Assembly: GCA_001972305.1 (NCBI GenBank)
Contig: BDDD01001582.1
Coordinates: 203,758 to 267,757, forward strand
Reading direction: 5' to 3'
Length of the DNA stretch: 64,000 nt
Origin: Cephalotus follicularis
Lineage: Eukaryota; Streptophyta; Magnoliopsida; Oxalidales; Cephalotaceae
Shown here piece by piece: positions 1-13,092 of this stretch (positions are counted from its first letter, which is position 1; the number at the start of each line of letters is the position of its first letter). A program made the position numbers and the translations under genes. The notes beneath the pieces were generated by a model. That model saw only the letters and a list, made by a program, of their open reading frames with translations. It ran no database searches and was not told the origin of the DNA.

Positions 1-248
1 GCATGTAAAGTTGATGCAACGGATGCCTATGGACATTACTGTTTGATAGAACTGTCAGGTGAACTGTTAATAGTTCAAAACATCTTAAACAGAGGCAACA
101 TGCCCGGACCGAAGAGAATGCCAGAAANGGGAGAGGAGTCTGACACATTACGTCATACATATATCAGTTTGGTAGATCATTAAGTGCCAAAAACTTGTAG
201 AGAAGTCAAGGGACAAAATTTTGGAGCACAAAACCATAGAGGGTTCAC

Positions 249-3200
249 CTGATGGACACATGCACTTAAAGGCAAACAATGTAAGGATGACCTCCACAGA
301 AAACGATCCTCGATCCACAAAGTCCCCATTGAACAGATATGGATTCTCTTCTGAGGGTAGCCCATTTAGCTCAAAGATATTTAACAGATCATAGAACTGC
401 AAGCGTCACCAAAAGATCTATAAATTAATTGATGTCAAAGCCTAGAGTGGGAACCCAGATAAATACACAACCATTAAAGCATAGCTTGGAAAAAGAAGAC
501 AGTTTTCCATTATACTCCAACATCAATGTGACTTAGATAGCAATCCACATTCAACAAGTATCCACAATACCACGTACAAAAAGTTCTCGTGACATAAAAT
601 ATCTATCCGAAGAAAGCAAGTTGACTTATCTCTGGTGGTTCAATATAAAAAGAAAAAAGAAAAAAGAAAATTTTACTTGCCATTAAAGATTCAAAAGCAA
701 AAAAGCACCCATATTCACCTACAACCTAATGCTAAATTCATATTTTTTGAGCAAATTGTGAAACAAATATCCAAATTCAGAATATTATGTGGTGTACAAA
801 GTATGCCATTATGGCTTTTACATATAGCAGTACTTTGAGCAAATGGAATACCAAAGGCCACTTTTTGTTCCTATGTACTATATCAGTTGTTTAGTCTATC
901 TAGATTATTGCACATAAATTAAAATAGTAGATAAAATTATCATGCACAATGCAGGCTCTGCTTTCTTCTTTCCAATTTACTGTTTTTCTGATAGTCGTTA
1001 TTCCATTTTTGGTAATTTCTATTGCCTGAACTTGCCACAATCATTGACCATTTTAGTTATTGCTCCACAGTCCATATATCGCCTTGCCTCTATAAGGGGT
1101 GTCACTTTATCCATAACAAAATTCTATTACAAATAAGTTGATGACGATCCACCATATTCTTTATTTGTTGGCCTTATTTGCACTCATGAAAATCATGTTG
1201 AAGGTTCATGTAAAGCAAACACTCATTCTGGTATTTTAAGGTGCGCATGCAGTTACCTGACCATGTACATCACCACAAACTGTGAAATGATTGCCATTAG
1301 GAACATTTATATCAACAAGCGAAGTCAGAGTCCGCAGCATTTCCCTTGTTTGTAAGACAATCTGAAACGCATATCTACAATCAAGGCAGCATGATTCACA
1401 GAAAACACATCAGGTAACCAGTAACTACAATCGCTTCCACTAAATCCATTACTCTGCTTGCTACACATACCGTTTGTGTAAGTTCTTTTGATTCTTGAAG
1501 CCATCCAACATTTTCTTCACAAAATCGAGAGTAACCACATCCCCCTCCATCCTAGCACCAGAATATTGGGGCTCCACCTCTATAATAGAATCATAAAAGC
1601 AAATTCATTAATACCAAGCCAAAAAAAAAAAGCAATGTCTTTCCCCAGTCCATGAAATCAGAAGCTAAATGCCATTCAAAAATTCCTCACACAACAGAGG
1701 CAATTGCCTAGATGTGCAAGGGTACATATCTCATTCTATTTATTAAGAAACCATAAACTAACATAAAAATTGCTTCCAGATTTCTAATTGTATTGTAGTT
1801 TCATTCACAGTTCTGTGAAGTGTTCGGAAAGAGCTTCTCTCCCTATCTCATTATGAAAATTGAAACTTGATTGTTGAGATTACAAGCTTAACAAAGAAAT
1901 TTATACGAACAGTAGGTGAAGAAATCATTATTACTGAGTTAGCTCTCCACTAATTAAATTAAACTAATTACTTTAAAAAACAATCCGTACTTGACCATAA
2001 TTCAATATTTTTTTGTTTATTTTGTTAAAAAACAGAGTTCAATAACTTTAATTACTCTGAACTCAAACCTAAGTCGAGTTCTTGGCTCTTAGGAAAGACA
2101 TCACTACCAGTGCAGCCACACCACCAGCATGCCCCTAGGACCACCAGAACTATCGCTACCAACACTGTGGCTGCTGCTTTCCCCAATACCATCACTGCCA
2201 CAACTGCTATTGCCACTGCCGTTACAGCCACTTGGGTGGGCACAGATGATGAACTAGGGATCATTCCTATTATGATACAATATTTTAATTCAGAATATTT
2301 GATACTGATTAATCATAGATAGAATGGAAGTTTATGAGAATAAATACACTCGATATGTACAACTTTTAGTGTTAAAAACTGATAAAGGTCTCTTTGATCC
2401 ACAACTGATCTTCAAATGAAAGAACCCTGGAACCTAGGCCCAATTTAGACTATGATTAAGGATGATCCAATTTATGTTGAAAGATGACAGAGCATCAAAT
2501 CTTATACAACTGAACCAAATAGAAGCGAACAATCATAAAAGAATAAACCAGCTCCAGCAATCCATTGTCAGATGCCTTGGCAGACACAACATAATTACAT
2601 TTGGAACATCTCAACTTGCACCCCAGCAGAATATATTTGCAAAAAGGTTAGTCATGATGTATAATGCGCATAAACCAAAACAGCAACTAATCAAGCCTTC
2701 AGCCTTTCCAAAAAAATAAGAACATATAGTCACCAAGGACACACCCCAATGACAAATGCATTGCATTACCATTGGGAAGATCAGGGTTAGATCCCTGTTG
2801 AGGCGTTTGGGAGTTGGGAATATCTACCACTACAGTGCGTCATAAAAAAAAGAAGAAACATATTGCAATTAAGCTATATGCCACATCCATCCTCCAACGT
2901 ATGACAATGAAGTTGGTAAACCATTTCTCAGTACCTACTGTTTCATATACCCTAAGAAGAAAAATTCATATAAAAATTTTAAATTTTGAAAAGTTTAAAT
3001 CTGCGAGGAGAGAGTTGTTTCAAGTAAATGCTTAAAAGTTTAAATTTAAATTACTAATGCTTACATTGTAAAACAACATAAAATCATATATAAAAAAACA
3101 AATTGTCACTTTCAAATAATAACTCTTACGTTATACAACAATATAGAATCAACATTTAATACCAGTTTAATGGGCACAAGAGCACAATATAATATCAAGC

Positions 3201-6200
3201 ATTTCCAAAAGTGCACCTCAAAATGCATATTTTTCTTGCCGCAACCTAAACAATAAATTCCTCTTTCAAATACTTCATATACTGTAAAACTAAATATTAC
3301 GACCTTTTAAAAGCATTTTCACACCTACAAGTGCTTAATATCACATAATTCCAAAAACACTAATTCAAAACAATCATGTTTATCATTACTGTCATGTCCA
3401 AACGATAAGTTTCAATCTCAATTACCACTCAGTGTAAAACGACATAGAATCACCTATGAAAAGTACTTGAAGGGCTAAAACAACGCTACTAGATAATTTT
3501 GAGCCCAAAAAGCTTAAGCCTATGTGCATAATCAAAGCTTCAAGTTTATGGGTAAAACCTAAAAGCCCAAAACAACAAAAGCTGAAAATCCCATTTCCAA
3601 GCTTCTTGAATTGGCTTCCTGGGTTTTTAAGCTTTTCGTAAGCGTTTTTTGCTTTGTTTTTCCTGAATTACCTTTACACTTTTCATCTAATACTTCAAAT
3701 ACCCATATACAATAACACTTAGATCATCAAATGTCCTTTGTGGAAATTTTATTTTGGAAAAGCACTTCTACAGTCAAAAGTTGGACAACATCCACTTTCA
3801 CAAAAGCTCTCTAAACAACTATTTTGCCAAAAGCACAAGCCCCACAAATGGCCCATTACTACGTACACAACCAAAACAAAATTTTATTTCTTTTTATTCG
3901 AAAAAAATGATTACAAAAGCATCATTTAAAATCACTCTAATGGATAAAAGAGTATAAAATCAAATGATTGCAAAAGCACACTTCAATGTGCACTTGTCCA
4001 TTGTTACCTCCTCAACCAAAACGTGCACTTGTCCATTGTTACCTCTCCTCAACCAAAACATAGATTTTCTTTCAAGTACTACATTCATAACAAAACAACA
4101 TAAAATCACCTTTTAAGATATTTTTGCATTTTCACGACTACAACATCAAACTATTCTAAAACAGCACGTAAAACAAACATTTGTCCATTGATACAAGGAC
4201 AGCCAAAACAAGTTTTTCTTTCAAATACTACTTCATACACTATAAAACCATATAAATGAACTTTTAAAATCATTTTAACAACTACATGAGCATAATATCT
4301 TAAAGATTTAAAGGTGCTATTTCAAGATACTTTTTTCCATTGTTAACACGCAACAAACAAGTTTTTCTTTTCAATTAGAACTCCTTAAATTGTAAATCAA
4401 TATTGAATCACCTACTAAAACCATTAGAAAGCTATAAGTGCATAACATTAGACAATCCTAAAAGAGTTTTGCCTAATACCGGTTACCATCACGGCAAAAC
4501 CAACAAATGTTTCTCTCAAACAATATTCTTACCTTATAAAATTAAATTGAATTAAATTAAATAAAATTCAATCATGTTTAGACCATTAAGAGCACAATAT
4601 CAAATAATTCTAAAAACTCACTTCGAAATGTCTCACGATTAAGAGAAATTTTATACAAATATTGCTTCTTCCATAACGGAACTACATATAATCACCTTTT
4701 AAATGCATTTTAATCGCTAAAAGTGTGTAATATTAAAGTCCTAAGAGTGCATCAAAATTCTCTTGTCCATCATCATCACAACCACAAAAAGATTTTCTTT
4801 CAAATGCTAGTTCATACATGATAAAACCACATACAATCACCTTTTAAAAGCTGGATCACTCTTTTTTCTACATTTTGATACTCCACTACATTCTATGGGA
4901 TCACTTAAAAGACTACAATCAGCCTACAATGAAATTGTGTTAACATTAGCTCACATATTAAAAAACCATCCAAACTATGTCGGACGACTCAAAACACTAC
5001 ATGCTTAAAACATAGTATAACATATACAGATTGAGAAGTTCTCTCAAAACTGACATGAAAAAAATTATGCAGAAAGAGTTCAACACGGGTTCAAATATTA
5101 AATTTATCATTATCTTTTCATTATTCCTCTTGTGACGTGTTACGAATTTCCCATATTCCCTCTAGGTTTTCTTAACTTCTACACTCCAAGCAACAATACT
5201 CAATAAAAAAAATTCAACATCCAAAGAAAAAAAGAACAGAAAAGGAAAAGAAAATAAAAGACATGCAACAGCAATTCGATGGACCACCACACCATCGAAA
5301 GCAATCTCTAGCAAAAGACATGTAGAACTTTTAGAATCTACAAATTACACGAAGTAGAGAACGGGGATGGGGTGGGAGGGAAAATAAGAGATCAATAACA
5401 TGAAAATAATAAAGCAAAAAACCTATCAGCAGAGCAACCAAAAAAAAATACCTATGGAATGGTAGTCAATAGAATCAGCTATTGAGCGCCTTTGAGACTG
5501 AGGTACAGAAATTGCTTCTTCGAATTTCAGCTTCATTACAGCTTTCTCACATTCTTTCAATTTTCTCGTAGCATCAGGATCATTTGGACATATTTTCTTG
5601 ACCTAAGTTACAATATACAAAAATGAGCATATATACTTGCAAGTCACAAACAACATTTGTTGTAAGGACACCTGTAGCAATCATTTGGTTCCTTCCAAAA
5701 GAAATAAAGATGGAATCAAAGAATCGATAGTGTAGTCAAAGGCGATTGCCTGGAGCACTCAGGCAAGGCGAAACACAGGCATAGCGCCCCTGAACCTCCC
5801 AGGCGAGGCGCCTTTAATCAGGTGAGCGCCTGGCGCTTTTTCAGAAAGGCAAAAAACCACACTTGAGTGAAGATAATTTTAATTTAAAATTACAGAAAAC
5901 TACAAATTTCAGGTTTTAAATTTTAGTTATTTTAAGTACTTAAAATAAGGGTAAAACTGTCAAAATAGAGGTTCTGATCAAATTTTGAAGAGGAAGAGGC
6001 TAATTTTGAGGAGACCGAAGAGGAGAATGTAGCAAATTATGAATCCCCTGGAGATTGAAGTGAAGATAATTTAGAGCTAGAGTCTGATAATGAGTTTTAG
6101 AGTTCAATATTAAAAATAAAACCTTTGTTTTCTTTTTCAATTAGAAATGACCATAAAAACTTTTTGTTTTTGTTATGTTTTTATTTTTCCTTAAAATTAA

Positions 6201-9200
6201 AAATTAGCACCTTGCTTCAATCGGGCGAGCGCTTTATTGGCGCCTAGGGCCTTAGGCGATACAAGGGTCCCAGCGCCTTGAAAGCGCCTTTCGCCTTTGA
6301 CTCCATTGCGATAAACAATGGATCAATCGATGGGCATGTGCCGCGCATAACAAATAAAGGCTCATGCCCGTTTATTGATTATCTTTCAATTGAGTATACT
6401 AAAAGTGCCTGACAGATCCAATGCTCTTTATTCAGTGTAGGAGAATTTTTTTACAATTAGGGAAGAAAGACTACCAACACTGTGATCATATTGGATAAAA
6501 AATATCATAGATAAGGGTGACTGACAGATCCAGTCCACTTTATTCAGAGTAAGAGAACTTTTCATAATTAGGTAGGAAAGAGTATCAAACCAGGGATCAT
6601 ATAGAGAAAATTTGGCCTGTAAGAGCGAATAAAATTAAATTATTAATAACAACGTACTGTGCATGGTTCATCATCTAGGATTATTGCTTTGAGCCTAATA
6701 CACAGTCCAAAATTAGCAACAGAGCAACTTTTAGAGCATGCCTCATGTAAATACAAATTTCACCTAATACTTTCGGATCAAGTAATATTAAGAACCTAAT
6801 ACTTAGAACCTAGCATTGTTGAGATCACCATATGCAACTGTTATCGTTAGTATTTATCATTAGTATTTATTTACAAGATGGGATTAGCTAAGAGGCCCAC
6901 ATCCATGTGTGTGTGTGTGTGAGAGGCCCACGTCCATGTATATATATATATATATGGCTTTTCTCTTTAGCATAATACAATGAATTAAGTTTTCAATAAT
7001 CTATTCAACATGGTATTAGAGACTTTAGGAGATTAAACCCAAAAAAAAAAAAAAGGAAAACAGATGAAATAAAATATATAAAAAAAAACCTAACCCCAGC
7101 GCCGCGCCGTCTTCTTAGGCGCCGTTCTCTTCTCAACCCTAACCCTAGCTCCGCACCATCTTCTCCGGCAGCGTCATCTTCTCCACCCTAACCCTAGCGC
7201 CGCGCCGTCCTCTTCTCAGGCGCCGTCATCTTCTCAACCCTAACCCTAGCGCCGCGCCGTCCTCTTCCCAAGCACCGCCCTCACCGCACCGTCCTCTTCT
7301 CAGGTGCTCCTCACCGCGTCGTCTTTTTCTCCGGCGAGGGAATCCTCTGTTTTCAGTGTTGATCTAGATTGTGGTGATACCAATCCTGACTGTGATGATG
7401 ACCTTAAAGTGTGGTTTTCTTGTTACTGTCCTCTTGTACGTGGTTTGGTGTTGATGGGTCTGTGCCGTGAAGCCTTTGTTTGCCACGGCTGTTAACTTTT
7501 TTTTTGGAGATGTGTTTTTTTGCGACTGTCTGGTATGAAGTTGTGTGTTGGTGTGGCCTGCTCTAATGTGCGTGTTGGTTCTTGCTTGGGAGGTGTGATA
7601 GTTCCCTGTTTGGTGTAATTTGTGACGAGATTTGTCATTGTGAGCGACTATGGATAATGTCTCAGTGATTTCAAACTCTGTTAGTAACTCACAGAGCGTC
7701 ATTCATGGCTTAGCTGGATTACATACTACATTACCTAAACTTGATGGTACAAATTATTCAACATGGTCCATGGCCGTCTATACCTACATCGATGCTAGTA
7801 ATCACTCTGAGTGGCTTGATTCGGCTCCTCCGACTGATACTACTGCATTACAGGTCTGGAAGGTTACAGATGCTGGATTGAGAACTTTGTTATGGGGTTG
7901 TATGACAGATTCTATAAAACATCTATTTGTTTCTTGTCCTACCGCTCGTGCTATCTGGGAAAAATGTACTCTTTTGTATTTAGGCCAGAAAATATGAGTA
8001 AGGTGTGTGATGTTTGGCTCTCTCTCTTTGGCACGAGCCAAAATAGCGCAAGTATTGTTGATTATTATGCTCGGTTTGCCTCATTCGTTCAGCGTCTCCA
8101 ATCATATTTTCCTCCTGCAGCCACTGTTGCTGATATGGAGAAACAAAAGGCTGATATGTTATCATTGTTGTTTTTTCGTGGTCTTTATTCTGAGCATCAT
8201 GCTCTTCGACAGCAGCTTATCTCAGCCGGTACCCTACCCACCATTGAGGAGGTGTATTCTCGCATTAGTCTATATGCTCCACAGAGCTCATCGTCTCTGG
8301 TTTCTGAGAGTAGTGCAATGGTTTCTCGCGGAGGTCGGAGTAGTTGTGGTCGTGGTAATACTCGTGGTCGTTGGGGTTTTGATAGTAGAGGCCGTAGTAG
8401 TGGTGTACCTCGAGGAGGTGGTATTGGTAGTTCTCGGGCAACCAAATCTGGTCGTTTTTGTACCCACTGTCAGCGTGATGGTCATACGGTGGACTATTGC
8501 TATGACATTCACCCTGAGTTACGAGGTTTGCAGGCCTCTCTTAGAGCCTCTACTAAGTCCCCTCCTGCTTTAGGTCATCTTCTGGTATGATGACCTTATA
8601 GTTGACCCGTGCTGAGTATGATGCGATGATTCGGTCTAAACCTCCTGGTGATTATGCTCCTGCAGCTACTTTTGCACAACACAGTAAGCCTAATCCTGCT
8701 TGTCTCTTATCTGGTTCTTCTCGCCCTTGGATCATTGATTCCGGGGCTACCCATCATATGACTGGCGATCAAAACCTCCGTTCCACCGTATCTTCAGGTT
8801 CTTCTACCTCTGTTACCTTGGCGGATGATTCTAAGTCCAAGGTTGCCAATACAGGTTTTGTATCTTTGAGTTCATCTTTATCTTTACCGTCTGTTTATCA
8901 TGTTCCTAATTTTCCTTGTAGTTTGTTATCTGTTAGCCACCTCACCCATGATTTTGATTGTACTGTCTTATTTTCGTCCACTTCGTGTGTTTTTCAGGAT
9001 CGGAGGACTGGACGTCGTATCGCTGGTGGGCGTGAGTCTGGGGGTCCCTACTTACTGGATCGGGATATTATTGCCGCTGTTACCGCTATTTCAAATAATG
9101 TCATGTATGATCTTTATTGCCGCCTTGGTCATCCATCAGCAGATGTTCTCTGTCGCTTTCCATTTGTGTCTAAGTCGAGTCTTCAATTTCATTGTGAAAC

Positions 9201-12200
9201 ATGTCAATTAGGTAAACACCATCGGGCGTCCTTCAGCTCCCGAGGTGTGAGTCGTCAGTCTCAACTGTTTGAGTTAGTTCACTCAGACGTCTGGGGTCCT
9301 AGTCGTGAGTCTTCATTTGGTTTTAGATATTTTGTAACATTTATTGATGACTATAGTCGTACAACGTGGTTATATTTAATAAAGGATCATACTGAAGTTT
9401 TTCATTATTTTCGCAATTTTTATCATGAAGTTCTTACTCAATATGGTGTATCTATGAAATGTTTGCGCACTGATAATGCTCGCGAATACTTTTCCGCTAC
9501 TCAATTCATCTCTTTTCTTGAGACCCATGAAATTCTACACCAGAGTTCATGTGCTCACACTCCCCAACAAAATGGGGTTGCTGAGCGAAAAAATCGTCAC
9601 TTATTAGATGTCGCTCGGTGTCTACTTCTCCACACAAATATGCCTAAAACCTTCTGGAGCTATGCCCTTCTCACTTCTTGTCATCTCATTAATCGTCTTC
9701 CATCTTCTGTGTTGGAGGGGGGTATTCCTTATGCTATTCTTCATCCTGATCGTCCTCTGTGGACCGTTCATCCTCGAATTTTTGGTTGTGTTTGCTTTGT
9801 ACATTCATTTGATCCTGGGTTGGACAAATTGTATTCTAGAGCCGAAAAATGTGTGTTTGTTGGCTACTCCCGCACTCAAAAGGGATATGTTTGTTATAAT
9901 CCATGTCGACGTCGAGTATATGTTTTTATTAATGTGACTTTCTTTGAGAATCAGACTTATTACAATAATTCTTCTCAGCCAAAGCCTTCGACAGATGATT
10001 CTTTACTAGTTCCGATTCCTCAGCCTGAACCGTTAACCTTGCAGGTATACTCTCGACGCCCACGATCCGTTCCACCACCACTGGCGATCGTCCCTGATCC
10101 CCCTGCTCCTTTGTCTACTGAGTCACCCATTGCACATTGTACTCGTTCCCACACAGGTTCCCGGTATCCTCTTTCTCACTTTGTCTCTTATACAAATCTC
10201 TCTCCTGATATGACTGCCTTTGTCTCTTCTCTGGCTTTTGTGTTTGTGCCTCGTAGTGTGCAGGAAGCACTCACTCATTCTGGGTGGACCCGAGCTACGG
10301 AGGAAGAAATGAATGCTTTGCATGATAATAACACTTGGGATCTTGTTACTTTACCCCCCGGTAAACAATTGGTTGGGTATCGTTGGGTGTTTACTGTCGA
10401 GCATCACCCAGATGGTACAATAGCACGTTTAAAGGCTCGTCTTGTTGCAAAGGGTTATACCCAGACTTATGGAATTGATTATGATGAGACCTTTTTTCAC
10501 GTGGCTAAGATTCCATCCGTTCGTATTATGATTTCTTTGGCTGCTTGGTTTCGCTGGACATTGCATTAGTTGGATGTCAAGAATGCCTTCCTTCACGGCG
10601 ATCTTAAAGAAGAAATTTATATGGAGCAACCTCCCGGGTTTGTTGCTCAGGGGGAGAAGGTTTGCCAACTTCGAAAGGCTCTCTAGGTTTGAAACAATCT
10701 CCCCGTGCTTGGTTTGGCAAATTTAGTGATGTTGTGATTGGTTTTGGTATGCGACAATGCAGTGTTGATCACTCTGTGTTCAGTATGACCTCTTCAGTTG
10801 AGTGTGTGATTCTTCTTGTTTATGTTGATGATATTATTATTACTGAAAGTGATGATAGAGGTATACGATGACTCAAGCAGTTTTTGCAAGAAAAATTTAA
10901 TACTAAAGACTTGGGTCGTCTCCGTTACATTCTAGGTATTGAAGTTTCATATTCGGAGGTTGGTATTGCTCTGTGTCAAAGGAAATACACTCTTGATATC
11001 CTGAGTGATACAAGTCTGAGTGATTCTAAGCCTAGTGACAGTCCGATGGATCCTCTTGTAAAGCTGGATAATGAGAAAGGTGAGCTTCTTCATGATCCTG
11101 AGAAATATCGACGCTTAGTGGGCAAATTGAACTATCTCACTATTACTCGACCAGATATTTCATTCGTTGTGAGTGTAGTAAGTCGATTTATGAGTGCTCC
11201 TCGTACTACTCATTGGCAGGCAGTCCTTCATATTGTTCGATATTTGAAAGGTGCTCCTGGTCAAGGACTGATATTTCGTGATAGAGGACACCTTCATATT
11301 GCTGGTTATTCTGAACCTGATTGTTTAGAGGTGACAGGTTATTCAGATGCAGATTGGGCTGGATGTCCGGTTGATCGTCGGTCTACTTCAGGGTATTGTG
11401 TTTTTCTTGGTGGAAACCTTGTGTCCTGGAAAAGCAAGAAACAATCAGTTGTTTCTCGCTCTAGTGCAGAGACTGAGTATCGCGCCATGGCTAACGTGAC
11501 TGGAGAATTACAATGGATTCATATGTTGTTGGTCGAGATTGGATTTTCTGTGACCAGTCCATCTACGCTTCACTATGATAACCAATATGCGATGCATATT
11601 GCTAGTAATTCAGTGTTTCATGAACGGACAAAGAACATTGAAGTGGATTGTCATTTTGTTCGTAAAAAAGTTAACTGCGGGGAACTTAAATTAGTCCATA
11701 CCCGTTCAGAAGAACAACTAGCAGACATCTTTACCAAGCCTCTCCGTAGTGGTCGAGTGTCTTATATTTGTCATCAGTTAAGACTATATGATATGTATGC
11801 CCCAACTTGAGGGGGAGTATTATCGTTAGTATTTATCATTAGTATTCACTTACAAGTTGGGCTTAGCTAAGAGGCCCATAGTGGTCGAGTTTTCAATAAT
11901 CTATTCAACAACAACATTTGGTAAACTTAACTCAAAGGAAGCCACACGATTAAATCATATTCAATAAAACCAAACAGTACCACAATCCAGTGTACATGCA
12001 AACAGAATTTTACATGGTGCAACAAAAGAATACATGATCATATCCAAGACACAAGGAAAGCCCAACTAATTGAGGTTTCTCGTACATTAGGCAATACAAA
12101 AATGTCTTATTTAGCGCAAACACAAAAATTGTAAGGATTATGGTAAAAGGTCAATATCAACGGCACAGTTCATCCTATGATGTATGTAACAAAATACATT

Positions 12201-13092
12201 ACAACTAAAAGACACAATCATAGTTCACATAATTATAAAAGACAACTTTGTGAACAAAATACCTGTTGAAAATCCTTTAGGGCTTCTTTGAATTTTCCCA
12301 TTGCGAGATAAGCAGCGCCTCGCCTGTAATAACCCTGAAATTTAGAGAACAATCAGAACAAGAACGTGTATCAGTACATGAACAGAGACTATAAGAATGT
12401 AAGGATGTGAAACATGCCTTTGAGTACTTAGGATCAACTTCAACAGCCTTGGAAGCATCCTGAATAGCACTACCATACTCCTCAAGTTTAGTGTGGGCAA
12501 ATGCACGATTCGCCCAGTACACAGCATTTTGACTATTTAGTTCAATTGCTTTTGTATAAAGATCAATAGCTTGAGCATACTTATGGCCTGACAAAAGCAA
12601 ATTGAAATTGTTAACATAACATGCAAAACAAAGTCACTACTTTATCAGAGAACCAACACAAACACATTAACAAGGGCTACCAATAAAGTTTGTAAATATT
12701 ATTTTGAAAAGAAAAAATATACTACGCTCATGTCCTAATCATTTCATACCATAAGGATCTATGCACTACACACTAGAAGGCTTTGATATGTATGTGCAGA
12801 GTACAAGAAAATTATCACTTCTGAGTAATGCATGTGTCAATCTCTGTCACGCTTAACTAAGATAACTGACCAAACAAACTAGGCGAATTCCACCAAAGAC
12901 TTATAATTGGATGACATAAATAGGTGGCTTATGTAATCCAGTAATGCAGAGAGTGAATATCATCGAAGAAAGCATTACATTATAAAGAGAAACTAAGAAG
13001 CCTAACTCAGTACCTTTAAATGCCTCGTTAGCAAAGTTTTTAACTTCTTCAGCTCTCGAAAAATTAGAATTTTCAGTTTCCATGGCGGGCAT
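249..13092 (-). CDS. PP5 (PAPP5): Serine/threonine protein phosphatase 5 (TPR-PP5), 5' half, seven exons, continues beyond the left edge
   Basis: Exons in transcript order: 13092-13014, 12587-12418, 12334-12263, 5602-5452, 1579-1471, 1374-1257, 396-249. They join in frame for 847 nt (282 codons plus one base), and every junction phase matches. Residues ~13-115 are three TPR repeats, which in this family bind HSP90 and the phosphatase domain. The PPP catalytic domain then begins, with the metal-binding motifs GDVHGQ (228-233) and GDFVDRG (257-263). GNHE and the C-terminal half (family length ~485 aa) lie left of position 249; bases 1-248 read as intron. Two in-frame ATGs (13092, 13083) fit the start; I chose the upstream one. 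In plants PP5 acts in the cytosol and nucleus and dephosphorylates phytochrome (family knowledge). Intron 2 (12417-12335) has a GC donor, CAAAG then GCATGT. Intron 3 (5603-12262) is swollen by a copia insertion and intron 4 (1580-5451) by a tandem array. Confidence 0.95.
3040..4860. repeat. Degenerate tandem array of a ~140-150 bp monomer inside PP5 intron 4
   Basis: About 11-12 diverged copies of one unit follow each other. Each unit carries, in order: TTTTCTTTCAAATACT, TTCATACA, TATAAAACCACATA with AATCACCTTTT, CATTTTAACAACTA, AAGTGCATAATATCA, CTTGTCCATTGTTACC and CAACCAAAACAAG. Clear unit starts are near 4065, 4214, 4363, 4512, 4650 and 4791, so spacing is 149, 149, 149, 138 and 141. Earlier units near 3040-4060 are more ragged, and one contains a 30-odd-bp internal duplication (about 3989-4061). 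I do not recognise the repeat as a known element. It shows no coding potential. Confidence 0.72.
5734..6302. mobile_element. Small non-autonomous hAT-like DNA transposon in PP5 intron 3
   Basis: The ends are inverted: AGTCAAAGGCGA at the left and TCGCCTTTGACT at the right. Both subterminal regions are packed with GGCGC/AGGCG words on both strands. Such GC-rich subterminal clusters are common in plant hAT-like elements, so the family call rests on analogy. Around 5984-6100 the plus strand reads, with one internal stop, as a short Glu/Asp-rich stretch ending in SDNEF and a stop, which could be the remains of an acidic transposase C-terminus. I could not find a matching 8-bp target duplication, so the exact outer ends are uncertain. 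Confidence 0.5.
6404..6630. repeat. Two-copy tandem duplication, period ~112 bp
   Basis: The words CTGACAGATCCA, CTTTATTCAG, AGAGAA(T/C)TTTT and ATTAGG are repeated in order, starting at 6409 and again at 6521. The copies differ at several positions, so the duplication is not recent. It lies between the hAT-like element and the copia element in PP5 intron 3. Confidence 0.6.
6839..7010 (+). repeat. 5' LTR of the copia element
   Basis: It starts TGTTATCG and ends TCAACA. It is 172 bp because a TG/TA microsatellite has expanded in its middle (about 6908-6954). Its first 60 bp and last ~28 bp match the 3' LTR. Confidence 0.85.
11819..11910 (+). repeat. 3' LTR of the copia element
   Basis: This 92-bp repeat directly follows the polypurine tract. 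It ends with the same CTATTCAACA as the 5' LTR and lacks the microsatellite expansion seen there. Confidence 0.85.

Larger units (their letters stand above)
6839..11910 (+). mobile_element. Ty1/copia LTR retrotransposon fossil inside PP5 intron 3
   Basis: Short LTRs flank an internal region that begins with a primer-binding site like the initiator-Met tRNA type (TGGTATTAGAG at 7011) and ends with the purine tract TTGAGGGGGAG. Part order is copia type: gag (about 7.65-8.6 kb, with the zinc knuckle [14 protein letters not shown]), aspartic protease (DSGATHHM near 8.75 kb), integrase (about 9.1-9.9 kb), reverse transcriptase with YVDD (about 10.3-11.0 kb) and RNase H (about 11.3-11.7 kb). The element is broken, with about four interruptions. 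It lies antisense to PP5. Five-base flanks GCAAC and ACAAC look like a slightly decayed target duplication. The two LTRs differ at roughly one base in twelve where alignable, suggesting an age of some million years. Confidence 0.93.

Noticed and set aside
2052-2322. Overlapping 70-codon frames on both strands in PP5 intron 4, low-complexity Val/Ala or Thr/Ala runs
   Set aside because: They are mirror readings of one GC-richer CCACC/CTGCC patch. No domain, start context or splice logic supports a gene.
2730-2850. Possible SINE: a B-box-like GGTTAGATCCC followed by an A-rich tail
   Set aside because: I found no A box at the right distance and no flanking duplication.
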